Source: an uncultured Gemmatimonadota bacterium
Lineage (GTDB): Bacteria; Gemmatimonadota; Gemmatimonadetes; Gemmatimonadales; Gemmatimonadaceae
Direction of reading: 5' to 3'
NCBI GenBank assembly: GCA_946887155.1
Contig: CAMPKM010000029.1
Location: forward strand, 1-14,130
Length of the DNA stretch: 14,130 nt
In this document: positions 1-6,963 of the stretch, piece by piece
Layout of the letters: every line of letters starts with the position of its first letter
Position numbering within the stretch: position 1 is the stretch's first letter
Made by a program: the position numbers and the translations under genes
The notes under the pieces: model-generated
Seen by the model: only the letters and a program-made list of their open reading frames with translations
The model's database searches: none
Told to the model about the DNA's origin: nothing

Positions 1-1603
1 GCAGTGCCCGGATCGGGATCTCGAGTCCCTTCATAGGCTGCACCCAGACCATTGCTCCCGATTCGAGCGCGCCCGCCAGCCGGTTCGCGAGCGCGACGAC
101 GTCGGGGTACGCAGCCGGGTCGCTCAGGTCGTCCCGATCCTCCAGCATCGTGCGATAGACGCCGACCCGTTGCGACAGCAGCTCCTGGACGAGCGCGGCC
201 AGCGATTCGTGCTTGCGGCCGAGCGATTCCAGGTTGCGCAGGGCAAAGAGCGCTCGCCAGAGCTTGGACGCGTTGGGATTCCGCCTGCCTAACGTCCGAC
301 CATGTGCCTCCATCTGTGCCCGGAGGCCGGCGCCTTCTCCCCCCTCTGCCCCCTCCGCAACTTTCTCCACCCTGGTCCGCAGCAGGTCCATCAGGCTTGG
401 CGGAAGAACGACCTTGAGGAATTCCTCCTGGAAGATGTCGTTCGTTGGATCGGCGATGACCTTGAGGGCGGCGATGAGATAGGCTACCACCGGGTCGTCG
501 CTGACCGCCCTGCCCTGCGCCAGCCGGCACGGAATCCCGGCGCCGATGAGCGAGGCTTCGAGGGCATCGCCGATCTCGTGCCGGCGATAGAGGACGGCGT
601 AATCGCCCCAGCGCAGCGTGTGGCGCTGGCGATCCCGCCGCAGGTCGTCGAGGAGCCAGTCACCCTCGGCGAAGTCGTCTCCAAAGTTGATCGCCCGCAC
701 CGGGTGGTCGCTCTCGCGCGTGGCGACGATGTCTTCCTTGACCCAGGCGCCGGCCGGGTTCCGCCTGACGAGGGACTTGGCCAGCTCGAAGACCTGCCGC
801 GGACAACGATGGTTGTCGCGGAGCGTGATCGGCTTCACGATGCTGAAGTCGTTCTTGAGGACCCCGAAGAGCGTGTTGTCGGCACCGGTCCAGGAAAAGA
901 TCGACTGTTCGTCGTCGCCGACGGCGAACACGTTGCGATGTCCGCAGGCCAGCGCTTTCACGACCTCGTACTGGCGCGGATTCAGGTCCTGGAACTCGTC
1001 CACGAGGATATAGTCCCAGTTGGCGCGCACCTCCTCGGCGACCGCCGGCATGGTCTGCAGCAGGTGCGCGGCCTTTACCACCAGCATGTCGAAGTCGGCC
1101 ATGTTTCGGCGCTCGAGCCGCTTGACGTAGTCACCGTACACGCGAGCGTCGCGCTCACTCAGGTCGCGATCCTTCAGGCGATGCAGGGTGAACGCCGCGA
1201 GGATGCTGGTGTGAACCTTTGCCGGCTGGTTGAGTCGGGCGAGGATCGAGCGCTGATAGTTCTCGTCGGCGATCCCGAAACCGCGTTCCAGGCCCTCGTG
1301 ATGTCCGTGCTGCCGGAGCAATTCCGCGCAGAAAGCGTGGATCGTGCCGCGTTTCACGAGTTGCGCCGAGGCGCCAATGTCGTCGAGCCGACTAGCGATC
1401 TCTTCCGCAGCCTTGTTGGTGAACGTGAACGCGTAAATGCGCGCCGGGTTGATGCTGAGGGTCGTGATGAGGAACCGGATTCGCTCGATGAGGCAGAACG
1501 TCTTGCCCGCGCCAGGACCCGCCAGCACGAGCGCGGGGCCAAGCCCCGCCTCGATAGCTGCTCGCTGGGAGGCCGTTGGGGAGAAAGAACTCGTCGTCAT
1601 CAT
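1..1603 (-). CDS. UvrD/Rep-family superfamily-1 DNA helicase, N-terminal part (runs off the window)
   Basis: ATP-dependent 3'-5' DNA helicase of the UvrD/PcrA/Rep group, expected to act in the cytoplasm in repair or replication restart. About 534 residues are visible and the frame stays open to the left edge. Motifs in order: Q motif (SPTASQRAAI, about residue 7), Walker A GPGAGKT (28-34), motif Ia AFTFTNKAAEEI, Walker B ILVDEFQDLN, motif III AVGDDEQSIFSWTGAD, and motif IV LRDNHRCPRQ near residue 262. All are intact, so the gene looks functional. Motifs V and VI are expected at or beyond the edge and are not seen. Two in-frame ATG codons lie side by side (1603 and 1600); an AGG touches the first and sits 3 nt before the second, so either could be used. 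The gene is divergent from the peroxiredoxin gene with 183 nt between them. Which family member it is (UvrD, PcrA, Rep or a shorter variant) cannot be decided without the C-terminus. Confidence 0.9.
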   Translation of the reverse strand, partial: MMTTSSFSPTASQRAAIEAGLGPALVLAGPGAGKTFCLIERIRFLITTLSINPARIYAFTFTNKAAEEIASRLDDIGASAQLVKRGTIHAFCAELLRQHGHHEGLERGFGIADENYQRSILARLNQPAKVHTSILAAFTLHRLKDRDLSERDARVYGDYVKRLERRNMADFDMLVVKAAHLLQTMPAVAEEVRANWDYILVDEFQDLNPRQYEVVKALACGHRNVFAVGDDEQSIFSWTGADNTLFGVLKNDFSIVKPITLRDNHRCPRQVFELAKSLVRRNPAGAWVKEDIVATRESDHPVRAINFGDDFAEGDWLLDDLRRDRQRHTLRWGDYAVLYRRHEIGDALEASLIGAGIPCRLAQGRAVSDDPVVAYLIAALKVIADPTNDIFQEEFLKVVLPPSLMDLLRTRVEKVAEGAEGGEGAGLRAQMEAHGRTLGRRNPNASKLWRALFALRNLESLGRKHESLAALVQELLSQRVGVYRTMLEDRDDLSDPAAYPDVVALANRLAGALESGAMVWVQPMKGLEIPIRAL

Positions 1604-1786
1604 CCTGCGAGGAGTTTATTCACGGAGCGTCACGCCGTCGTCACCTGCGGAACTTTCATCCTGTACTGCGAATTCGTCACCGCACAGTATCACAGCTCTG
1701 AGACACACAGTGCCTTGACCTTGCCCCGCTGGCGGTTGAGTTTCGATGCCCGGAGCAATTCGCAACTGATTTCTGGAGGAAGGACC

Positions 1787-2449
1787 ATGACGCTCGCGCT
1801 GGGTGATGTCGCGCCCGATTTTGAGGCCAGGACCACCGAAGGCCCTATCCGCTTTCACGAATGGCTGGGGGATTCCTGGGGCGTTCTCTTTTCGCACCCC
1901 AAGGATTTTACGCCGATCTGCACGACGGAGCTCGGCTACATGGCTCGTATCAAGCCGGAGTTCGACAAGCGCAACGTGAAGATCATCGCGCTGTCGGTCG
2001 ATCCGCTCGACCGCCACTCCAAGTGGGCCGATGACATCCGGGAAACGCAGGGTACCGCTCCGAACTACCCGATGATCAGCGATGACGATTACAACGTCTC
2101 CAAGCTGTACGGCATGCTGCCGGCCGCGGTATCGGGCGATCCACTCGTGCGGACGCCGGCGGACAACCAGACGGTGCGCAACGTGTTCGTGATCGGGCCG
2201 GACAAGCGGATCAAGCTGGTCCTGGTCTATCCGATGTCGACGGGTCGCAACTTCGACGAGGTCCTGCGGGTGATCGACTCCTTGCAGCTCACGGCGGCCC
2301 ACAAGGTCTCGACGCCGGTGAACTGGAAGGCCGGCGAAGACGTGATCATCTCCGGCTCGGTCAGCGCCGACGACGCGAAGAAGGCCTATCCGAACGGCTG
2401 GAAGGAGCCTAAGCCGTACATCCGGATCGGTCCCCAGCCGCGCGCCTGA
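1787..2449 (+). CDS. 1-Cys peroxiredoxin (Prx6-like)
   Basis: Cytosolic thiol peroxidase that reduces hydrogen peroxide and organic hydroperoxides. The 220-residue protein has the signature DFTPICTTEL, with the peroxidatic cysteine at residue 45 and the conserved Thr at 42. There is no other cysteine, so it is a true 1-Cys enzyme needing an external reductant. The length and the C-terminal extension (VNWKAGEDVIISGSV, then KAYPNGWKEPKPYIR) match the Prx6/1-Cys branch rather than AhpC. The ATG at 1787 is chosen because GGAGGA at 1775-1780 is a good Shine-Dalgarno and the protein aligns from there with the usual N-terminus (MTLALGDVAPDFEA). The frame is open much further upstream, but that part is antisense to the helicase and is not credible protein. 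TTGACC at 1715-1720 could be a -35, but no convincing -10 follows. The gene ends at a hairpin terminator facing the convergent decarboxylase genes. No peroxide-responsive regulator is adjacent. Confidence 0.95.
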   Translation: MTLALGDVAPDFEARTTEGPIRFHEWLGDSWGVLFSHPKDFTPICTTELGYMARIKPEFDKRNVKIIALSVDPLDRHSKWADDIRETQGTAPNYPMISDDDYNVSKLYGMLPAAVSGDPLVRTPADNQTVRNVFVIGPDKRIKLVLVYPMSTGRNFDEVLRVIDSLQLTAAHKVSTPVNWKAGEDVIISGSVSADDAKKAYPNGWKEPKPYIRIGPQPRA

Positions 2450-2469
2450 ACCGAGTTCCCGAATTCAAG

Positions 2470-2494
2470 AGGGCCGGGAGATTCTCCCGGCCCT
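2470..2494. terminator. Shared bidirectional hairpin terminator between convergent genes
   Basis: GGGCCGGGAG (2471-2480) pairs perfectly with CTCCCGGCCC (2484-2493) around a 3-nt loop, and the stem extends by one A-T pair. It sits between the peroxiredoxin stop (2449) and the decarboxylase beta-subunit stop (2498), so it can serve both strands. The T tracts on either side are short and interrupted, so efficiency is uncertain. Confidence 0.8.
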
Positions 2495-2497
2495 TCG

Positions 2498-3112
2498 TCA
2501 TTTGACGTCTTTCGTGGTTCGTTTCGGCAGGTTGAGCGCGGCCATGAACCGTTCCGCGCGGGCCGTCGTCGGACCGGGCGATCGCGGACCGACCGCACCC
2601 TGGATCGGCGCCGCGTCGAGGATGACCACGGAGGTACTGGCAGCGCCTAACGCTTCAGCGACTCCCGACTGCCAGTCGTCGAGGACGGACCACTGGAACA
2701 CCGACGTGATGCCGCTTGCCCTGGCCATCGCCACGTAGTCGACGGGCATACCCTGATTCCGGGGTGTCAGCTGCCCGCCGGTCACCTCGTATACGCCGTT
2801 CACGAACACCACGACGACGAGTCGTTCGGGCGAGTGGGCGCTGATCGTCACCAGCGACCCGATGTTCATCAGTAACGATCCGTCCCCCGAGAGCACGATG
2901 ACCCGGCGTTCTGGTTGCGCCAAGGATAGACCGAGGCCCAGCGACGTGGCATGTCCCATCGCCGACGGCACGAGTACGAAATCCAGGTCGTGCAGTGGGC
3001 CGAGCGACATCCATTCCCGCGCACTGCCCATCGACGACACGACGATGTCATCCGGCCCACGCGCATTGCGTAGGACCGCCACCGCCTCGCGGATCGGCAT
3101 GCCCGCGCTCAT
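2498..3112 (-). CDS. Thiamine-diphosphate-dependent decarboxylase, beta (PP-domain) subunit; sulfopyruvate/phosphonopyruvate decarboxylase-like
   Basis: The 204-residue cofactor-binding half of a two-subunit 2-oxoacid decarboxylase. The ThDP/Mg motif starts with GDG at 77-79 and closes with Asn at 105, about 26 residues later, as in the family. It is preceded by VPSAMGHATSLGLGLSLA and followed by NGVYEVTGGQLT; the GGQ-T element is typical of sulfopyruvate decarboxylase ComE and of the C-terminal half of phosphonopyruvate decarboxylase. The start at 3112 is chosen because its ATGA overlaps the alpha-subunit stop by 4 nt and GAGGGA lies 6 nt upstream. The longer frame back to 3265 would overlap alpha by about 150 nt and adds unrelated low-complexity sequence. 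The PYR half comes from the gene just upstream, so an alpha-beta complex is expected. No phosphonate (pepM) or coenzyme M genes are nearby, so the substrate is unknown; another 3-substituted pyruvate is possible. Confidence 0.85.
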   Translation of the reverse strand: MSAGMPIREAVAVLRNARGPDDIVVSSMGSAREWMSLGPLHDLDFVLVPSAMGHATSLGLGLSLAQPERRVIVLSGDGSLLMNIGSLVTISAHSPERLVVVVFVNGVYEVTGGQLTPRNQGMPVDYVAMARASGITSVFQWSVLDDWQSGVAEALGAASTSVVILDAAPIQGAVGPRSPGPTTARAERFMAALNLPKRTTKDVK

Positions 3113-3597
3113 GCCCGTCCCTCGGCTATCAGCGCCACCGCTGGCCTGGCTGCCTGACGAGCGTCGGACAGGAACGCACGCATTTCGTCGAACTGCGATG
3201 GAGCTTTGATCAACCTGTATGGCAGCCGCCACGCGTCGAGGATCGGCTCGGTGAACGTCAGGCACGTATCACCCGGCAGCACGCTCTGGTCGAGATAACT
3301 CCGATAGCCAATGATGCCGAGGATCGGAAGCTTCCAGTCATGGAGAATATTCCGCAGCGCATCGCCCGACTCGAACAGACCGGTGCACTGAATCATGACG
3401 AACGGCGTGGCGCCGCCGAGGTGGAGTCCACCCGCGATGGCCCACGCTTCACCCTCCCGGCAGGGCCGGATGACACGGAGTCCGGTGGTGTTCTCCATGG
3501 CGTCGCCCCAGGCGCCAATCGTGCTGTCGGGAAGTGTCACCACGTGCGTGACACCGAGGTCGAGGATCAGGCCCGCGAGCTGGTCGCCGGAGAACAT
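3109..3597 (-). CDS. Thiamine-diphosphate-dependent decarboxylase, alpha (PYR-domain) subunit; ComD-like
   Basis: The 162-residue pyrimidine-binding half of the split decarboxylase. Its N-terminus (FSGDQLAGLILDLGVTHVVTLPDS) has the usual strand-helix opening of PYR domains. CREGEAWAIAGGLHLGG matches the NEG-x-A-x-A-x-AAG block of sulfopyruvate and phosphonopyruvate decarboxylases, making Glu48 the probable ThDP-activating glutamate. It has no GDG cofactor loop of its own, so it needs the beta subunit encoded directly downstream. The ATG at 3597 overlaps the stop of the upstream lipoprotein gene by 1 nt (TGATG) and has AGGGGA 5 nt before it, which fixes the start. A longer frame back to 3669 lies wholly inside the lipoprotein gene and is rejected. 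The size matches archaeal ComD, whereas most bacterial phosphonopyruvate decarboxylases are single-chain proteins. The exact substrate is not predicted. Confidence 0.83.
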   Translation of the reverse strand: MFSGDQLAGLILDLGVTHVVTLPDSTIGAWGDAMENTTGLRVIRPCREGEAWAIAGGLHLGGATPFVMIQCTGLFESGDALRNILHDWKLPILGIIGYRSYLDQSVLPGDTCLTFTEPILDAWRLPYRLIKAPSQFDEMRAFLSDARQAARPAVALIAEGRA

Positions 3598-4781
3598 CAG
3601 GATCCCCTGAAGGTGATCTGGTACCTGACGAGTGTCGGGACGTCGTTTTCGTCCCGTACTTCTGCCCACATGGCATCGGTTGAAGCCCAGAGCAGTTTGG
3701 CGCCAGGGACGATGGATAACGTGTGTTGCGTGCGTCCGTCGGGATCGATGACGGTCACCAGTCCCGAACGCGTATCGTCGTCCCAGCGGAGCCAGAGCGC
3801 GCCATCGGTCGCCGCGATGCCACCGGTGATCGGCGGGCGGAAGGCCGGCACGTAGAGCGCGCGATCCACGTCGGCAGGTGGGAAGATTCCAGCGTGGGCC
3901 TTGTGATACGCGGCGCGGAGGCTATCGACCTTCGTCCGGTCCAGTACTTCCGGCAGGTAGCCCACTCTAGTCACAAAGGCTGTGTCACCCGTAGCCGTCA
4001 GGGCAGTCACGGTCACATGTTCGCTGTCAGCACGTGCTGCCGCGGGGCGATGCACGATGTACACGCGCCTGGCTTCGGGTCCGTAGATCGTGAGCGGGGC
4101 GTCGCTGTACGGTTGCACGCGGTACATGGTGCGTCGCTCACTGCGCATGATCATGTGCGCATTCCCTATCGGCACCCAGCCTAACGTGTCGTGTGTCGCG
4201 CCAGACCGCGCCATGCGTAGCAGCGGCGAGGCGGCCACCTTTCCCGACGCAATGTCCCGTGCCGCCGAACCACCGAAGCCCAACACCGACCCATCGTCCA
4301 GGAGCGCCTTGAAGTAGGGGAAGAAGAACTGCACGCCATCACCGATTGCCGGCGACACCGGTTCGTAGGGCAGCGTTACGAGGAGGGTCCCGTTGGGCGA
4401 GAAGAACGAAAGGCGACGCAGGTCGCCGTCGATGCTCCACAGCGTGTCGCCGATGAAGCCCATGGCTTCCAGCGACCGGAATTCCCCCGGCCCACTTCCC
4501 TCACGACCGATCGTGCCGAGATGAATTCCGGTCGTATCGAAGACGCGGATCTCCTGAATCCCCTGCTGGCGAACGAACACCGAGTCGTTCCGTTCCAGTA
4601 CCTGGGCTATGGAAGTGAACTCGTACGCCGGCCCGCCACCCGTATCCGCGATACGCGCGGTGGCCTGGAGCGCAGGCGGCGCCGCGGTCTCATGCGAACG
4701 ATCAGCCGCTTTGCAGGAGAGCAACAACGAGCCCGCGGCGAGTGCGAAGCATTGACTGGGCCGTCGAAAACGAAGGGGCAT
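3597..4781 (-). CDS. 6-bladed beta-propeller lipoprotein
   Basis: A 394-residue secreted lipoprotein. The N-terminus has arginines, a hydrophobic stretch (FALAAGSLL) and a lipobox LLSC with the acylated Cys at 23, so it should be anchored in the inner or outer membrane facing the periplasm or surface. The rest consists of repeated beta-rich units, with the motif IGREGSGPGEF at about 91-101 and the flanking pattern FDTTG-x-HLGT and FFSPNGTLL, as in the 6-bladed propeller family common in Bacteroidota and Gemmatimonadota. No catalytic motif is recognised, so a ligand- or protein-binding role is inferred from the fold only. It resembles the propeller encoded at 5825-6934 around the GSGPGEF blade, suggesting paralogues. 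The ATG at 4781 has AGGG about 6 nt upstream, part of a CGTTAGG motif. Its stop overlaps the decarboxylase alpha start, so the two are translationally coupled. Confidence 0.8.
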   Translation of the reverse strand: MPLRFRRPSQCFALAAGSLLLSCKAADRSHETAAPPALQATARIADTGGGPAYEFTSIAQVLERNDSVFVRQQGIQEIRVFDTTGIHLGTIGREGSGPGEFRSLEAMGFIGDTLWSIDGDLRRLSFFSPNGTLLVTLPYEPVSPAIGDGVQFFFPYFKALLDDGSVLGFGGSAARDIASGKVAASPLLRMARSGATHDTLGWVPIGNAHMIMRSERRTMYRVQPYSDAPLTIYGPEARRVYIVHRPAAARADSEHVTVTALTATGDTAFVTRVGYLPEVLDRTKVDSLRAAYHKAHAGIFPPADVDRALYVPAFRPPITGGIAATDGALWLRWDDDTRSGLVTVIDPDGRTQHTLSIVPGAKLLWASTDAMWAEVRDENDVPTLVRYQITFRGS

Positions 4782-4815
4782 GGTTGCCCTAACGTAACGC
4801 GCGGCGCTCGCGTCG

Positions 4816-5292
4816 TCATTTCACCTGATGCTCGTCGCGAGTTGGTCCGGTCCCCACCGGTTTGGAATCGCCGTTTTCTTCCTCGACCTCCGGCCGATCC
4901 GTGTCCGGCTGCCCAGCGTTCCGGGCGTAACGCGCCTGCTCGGCGAGCCCCGCGTAGGCGGCACGGATCTGCGCCAGTCGTTCGTCGTCGGCATCCTCGA
5001 GGTCGAGCAGTGCGTTATGAGCCCCTTCGGTGACGCGAATGAGTTCGTCGAGTTTGACCTGCACGGCCTCCGCGTCCCTGTTTTGGGTATGCTGGATCAG
5101 GAAGACCATCAGGAAGGTCACGATGGTCGTTCCGGTATTGATCATGAGTTGCCACGTGTCGCTGTATCTGAAGATGGGACCCGTGAGGGCCCAGATCGCG
5201 ACGATGCCGGCGGCGATCGTAAAGGCAGCGGGTCGGCCAGCCGCGCGCGATGTGTTCTTCGCGAACCTGACAAACCACGAGGTCGAGTTCAT
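4816..5292 (-). CDS. Low-affinity iron permease family protein
   Basis: A 158-residue membrane protein of the low-affinity iron permease (Iron_permease) family. The N-terminal block SRAAGRPAAFTIAAGIVAIWALTGP, followed by a second helix in which INTGTTIVTFLMVFLIQHTQNRD runs into DAEAVQVKLDELIR, is the recognisable family core. Two transmembrane helices are seen at about 22-42 and 48-67. The C-terminal half is a soluble, charged, helical tail rich in Glu and Asp. The family name comes from fungal Fet4-type transporters; an iron transport role for the short bacterial members is not well established. The ATG at 5292 is chosen over the frame opening at 5388: GGAG lies 6 nt upstream, and the extra 32 residues are proline- and serine-rich sequence unlike the family. 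That GGAG lies inside a 9-bp hairpin (5298-5330). The gene is 34 nt upstream of the propeller lipoprotein gene and may share its transcript. Confidence 0.85.
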   Translation of the reverse strand: MNSTSWFVRFAKNTSRAAGRPAAFTIAAGIVAIWALTGPIFRYSDTWQLMINTGTTIVTFLMVFLIQHTQNRDAEAVQVKLDELIRVTEGAHNALLDLEDADDERLAQIRAAYAGLAEQARYARNAGQPDTDRPEVEEENGDSKPVGTGPTRDEHQVK

Positions 5293-5297
5293 TCCTG

Positions 5298-5330
5298 GCT
5301 CCGGTGAGGTCGATCGATATACACCGGAGC
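5298..5330 (-). promoter_or_regulatory. Hairpin that would sequester the iron-permease ribosome binding site
   Basis: On the coding (minus) strand GCTCCGGTG is followed after 15 nt by its perfect complement CACCGGAGC. The second arm contains the GGAG Shine-Dalgarno, 6 nt before the ATG at 5292, so a folded leader would block ribosome access. The loop holds TATATCGATCGA, itself partly palindromic. The sequence shows the perfect arms; a regulatory role is inferred. The element could instead be a DNA operator. Confidence 0.45.
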
Positions 5331-5429
5331 GCCTCGAGATCCGGGGGGGACCCGGGATGGAGCCCGACAGGCTTGCCAGCCTCTGCAATCCTCGGCGTGC
5401 TCTGCGGTTAACCTTTTTTTTCGCTGATT

Positions 5430-5819
5430 TCAGTCAATCACTCGAGCTCCATGCTCTTCAAGAAGCTCGCGTAAGACGGAGCGATGGCAGCGGGTCTCAT
5501 CCTCGCAGTAGCAACCGACGGAGAAGTTCGTCGTGTGCGACATCGCCGCCAGTACGTTGAGAACGGCGAGCGCATCAGGCTTTCGCATTTCCGACCGATA
5601 ACGCCTCGTGAACGCCTGCCACGCTTTCTCGGTTTCTGCTGCCAGGGCGGACTTCACCAACTCCACGCTCGGCGAAAGCGTCGGGAGCCAGACGTCGTAG
5701 TAGTCACGTCTTGCAAACTCCGCTTTCGGAACGCCACGTGGCGGACGGCGGACGGTTCCTATCCGGATCCCCTCCTGAGGTTCGCGCTTCGAGCCGAGGC
5801 GGACGATGCGAATGGGCAT
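5430..5819 (-). CDS. DUF488 family protein (YeaO-like)
   Basis: A 129-residue small cytosolic protein of the DUF488 family, whose biochemical role is not established. The start IRIGTVRRPPRGVPKAEFAR corresponds to the family's DRLWPRG region, with the Trp replaced here. The middle (LSPSVELVKSAL, then WQAFTRRYRSEM) matches YeaO-like members. The C-terminal block VGCYCEDETRCHRSVL (101-116) has Cys103, Cys105, Cys111, His112 and Arg113; the CHR triplet is the hallmark of the broader DUF488 group and could form a metal or thiol site. The length is typical for the family. The ATG at 5819 lies 5 nt after the stop of the propeller gene at 5825-6934, so the pair is probably co-transcribed. The only Shine-Dalgarno-like sequence is the AGG of a CGTTAGGC motif that also contains the upstream stop codon. 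137 nt separate it from the iron permease gene. Confidence 0.82.
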   Translation of the reverse strand: MPIRIVRLGSKREPQEGIRIGTVRRPPRGVPKAEFARRDYYDVWLPTLSPSVELVKSALAAETEKAWQAFTRRYRSEMRKPDALAVLNVLAAMSHTTNFSVGCYCEDETRCHRSVLRELLEEHGARVID

Positions 5820-5824
5820 GGAGC

Positions 5825-6934
5825 CTAACGACCAGCAAGGGACAGGGCGGCGATGTCCACCCTGGGAATGCCGTCCCGGTCCACTCGATACAGGGCAACG
5901 CGCCGACCAGGGAGCGCTTCGAAGACGTAACCGTTGATATGGTGAGCGGCGATCACGCGCGCGTTGATGGGGTCGATGACTTCGACGTACGTGGTGAACA
6001 GCTTGTCGTATGCCATGTCGATCATTCGATACTCAACGCCGCGACCCATCTTCACGCCCTGAGCAGGCCAACCTTCTTTCCAGGTCGTCGCCGGCCGGTA
6101 GATGAATACCCACAGGAGACCAGCGTCATCTTCGATCAACGGACCCGTTTGCGGCGTGGGCGGCGTTCTCGATGTGCCGATGCTCGCCTTCGCTTCGCCC
6201 GTATACCAGTCAAAGCGCCTCGACAACACCCTGTTCGCCGATCCATCTGCGTTCCACTTCGTGAATTCTGGTCGATTCCAGTACGTGGACCAGACGCCGT
6301 CCTTCGCGCTACCGAGATGCTGAAAGACTTCGCCCGCGCCCATGTTGCCACCCACCGCCTGAGGCCCGAATGACGATACCACGTTCGTTTCGCCGCCTTC
6401 CATGGAAACGCGATGCAGCATGCTGTTGGCGGGACGTGAATCGGCCATGTGGCCGGTAGTGATCAACGCCGACGGCCAACGAAGCAGTTTGATATCGCCG
6501 ACGCCGTACCGAAGCCTGATGATTCGCCCCGCCTCCAGGTCAGGAGTCATCATTGTCGCGCGTAGCTCCATCCAGTCGAGGACGAGCATGGAGTCGCCAA
6601 TGACGATTCCCGTGTTGCCCGAGCGGAACTCCCCGGGTCCGCTACCCTTCCGGCCAATCACGCGATCGACGGTGCCATTCGCGTGAAACACCGTCGGCGG
6701 CTCGAGTTCCTGGAACACCCAGTATCGGCCGCGCGAGTCGATGTTGACCGACATCGGCTTCCCGATGAGTGAACCAACGCCGTCGTCGGTGCCGAGCGTG
6801 ACCAGCGGTTGCATCGAGATCGTGCACCGTGGGCAGTTCGGCTCGTCGGGTACGGCACGTACCGCCGGCACCTGGGCCAGCACGTGCGACCCAGTGAAGA
6901 AAAGCAACGCGGCGCCACCAGAGGCGATTTTCAT
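5825..6934 (-). CDS. Secreted 6-bladed beta-propeller protein with an N-terminal CxxC
   Basis: A 369-residue exported protein. A signal peptide is clear (hydrophobic core ALLFFTGSHVLA, likely cleavage near residue 20-21), with no lipobox, so it should be soluble in the periplasm or secreted. Just after the signal lies CPRC (Cys34, Cys37), which could bind metal or form a disulfide. The body is beta-rich with IGRKGSGPGEFRS at about 93-105, nearly identical to the same blade in the lipoprotein at 3597-4781, and other propeller-like strands (DSRGRYWVF, DDAGLLWVF, EVIDPINARVIAAHHI). No catalytic motif is seen. GGAGG lies 4 nt before the ATG at 6934 and supports the start. It heads the minus-strand cluster and is followed after 5 nt by the DUF488 gene. 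Its function is unknown; binding of a ligand or partner is the usual guess for this fold. Confidence 0.78.
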   Translation of the reverse strand: MKIASGGAALLFFTGSHVLAQVPAVRAVPDEPNCPRCTISMQPLVTLGTDDGVGSLIGKPMSVNIDSRGRYWVFQELEPPTVFHANGTVDRVIGRKGSGPGEFRSGNTGIVIGDSMLVLDWMELRATMMTPDLEAGRIIRLRYGVGDIKLLRWPSALITTGHMADSRPANSMLHRVSMEGGETNVVSSFGPQAVGGNMGAGEVFQHLGSAKDGVWSTYWNRPEFTKWNADGSANRVLSRRFDWYTGEAKASIGTSRTPPTPQTGPLIEDDAGLLWVFIYRPATTWKEGWPAQGVKMGRGVEYRMIDMAYDKLFTTYVEVIDPINARVIAAHHINGYVFEALPGRRVALYRVDRDGIPRVDIAALSLAGR

Positions 6935-6963
6935 TTGACCTCCGCTCTGCTTCAGGGGAAAAT
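6935..6963 (+). promoter_or_regulatory. Candidate sigma-70-type promoter for the membrane protein gene at 6991
   Basis: TTGACC (6935-6940, five of six matches to TTGACA) is followed after 17 nt by GAAAAT (6958-6963, four of six matches to TATAAT). Transcription would start about 20 nt before the ATG at 6991. The -35 overlaps the Shine-Dalgarno of the divergent propeller gene. This is a consensus match only. Confidence 0.35.

Noticed and set aside
1..60. MKGLE near the left edge as helicase motif V.
   Set aside because: Motif V normally reads like T-x-H-x-AKGLE; here the preceding residues are WVQP with no His or AK, so the match is superficial. The position is close to where motif V would be, so the true motif may lie just outside.
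1715..1743. TTGACC at 1715-1720 as the -35 of a peroxiredoxin promoter.
   Set aside because: The hexamers 16-18 nt downstream (around GAGTTT) do not resemble a -10, so the promoter is not supported.
1616..2302. A 228-codon minus-strand frame opposite the peroxiredoxin.
   Set aside because: Its composition is that of an antisense shadow and no family is recognised; the plus strand is a clear 1-Cys peroxiredoxin.
302..2449. A single plus-strand open frame of 715 codons that would fuse about 495 residues to the peroxiredoxin.
   Set aside because: Most of the extra part is antisense to the helicase gene, whose SF1 motifs are intact. The peroxiredoxin has its own Shine-Dalgarno and a normal N-terminus at 1787.
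2498..3265. A longer form of the decarboxylase beta subunit starting at 3265.
   Set aside because: It would overlap the alpha subunit by about 150 nt with Arg/Ser-rich sequence unlike the family. The ATGA overlap and GAGGGA site support 3112.
5406..5421. GGTTAACC followed by eight T on the plus strand, resembling a terminator.
   Set aside because: The stem is too short to be an intrinsic terminator, and no plus-strand gene lies upstream that it could serve. On the minus strand it reads as an A run, so it does not terminate the DUF488 gene.
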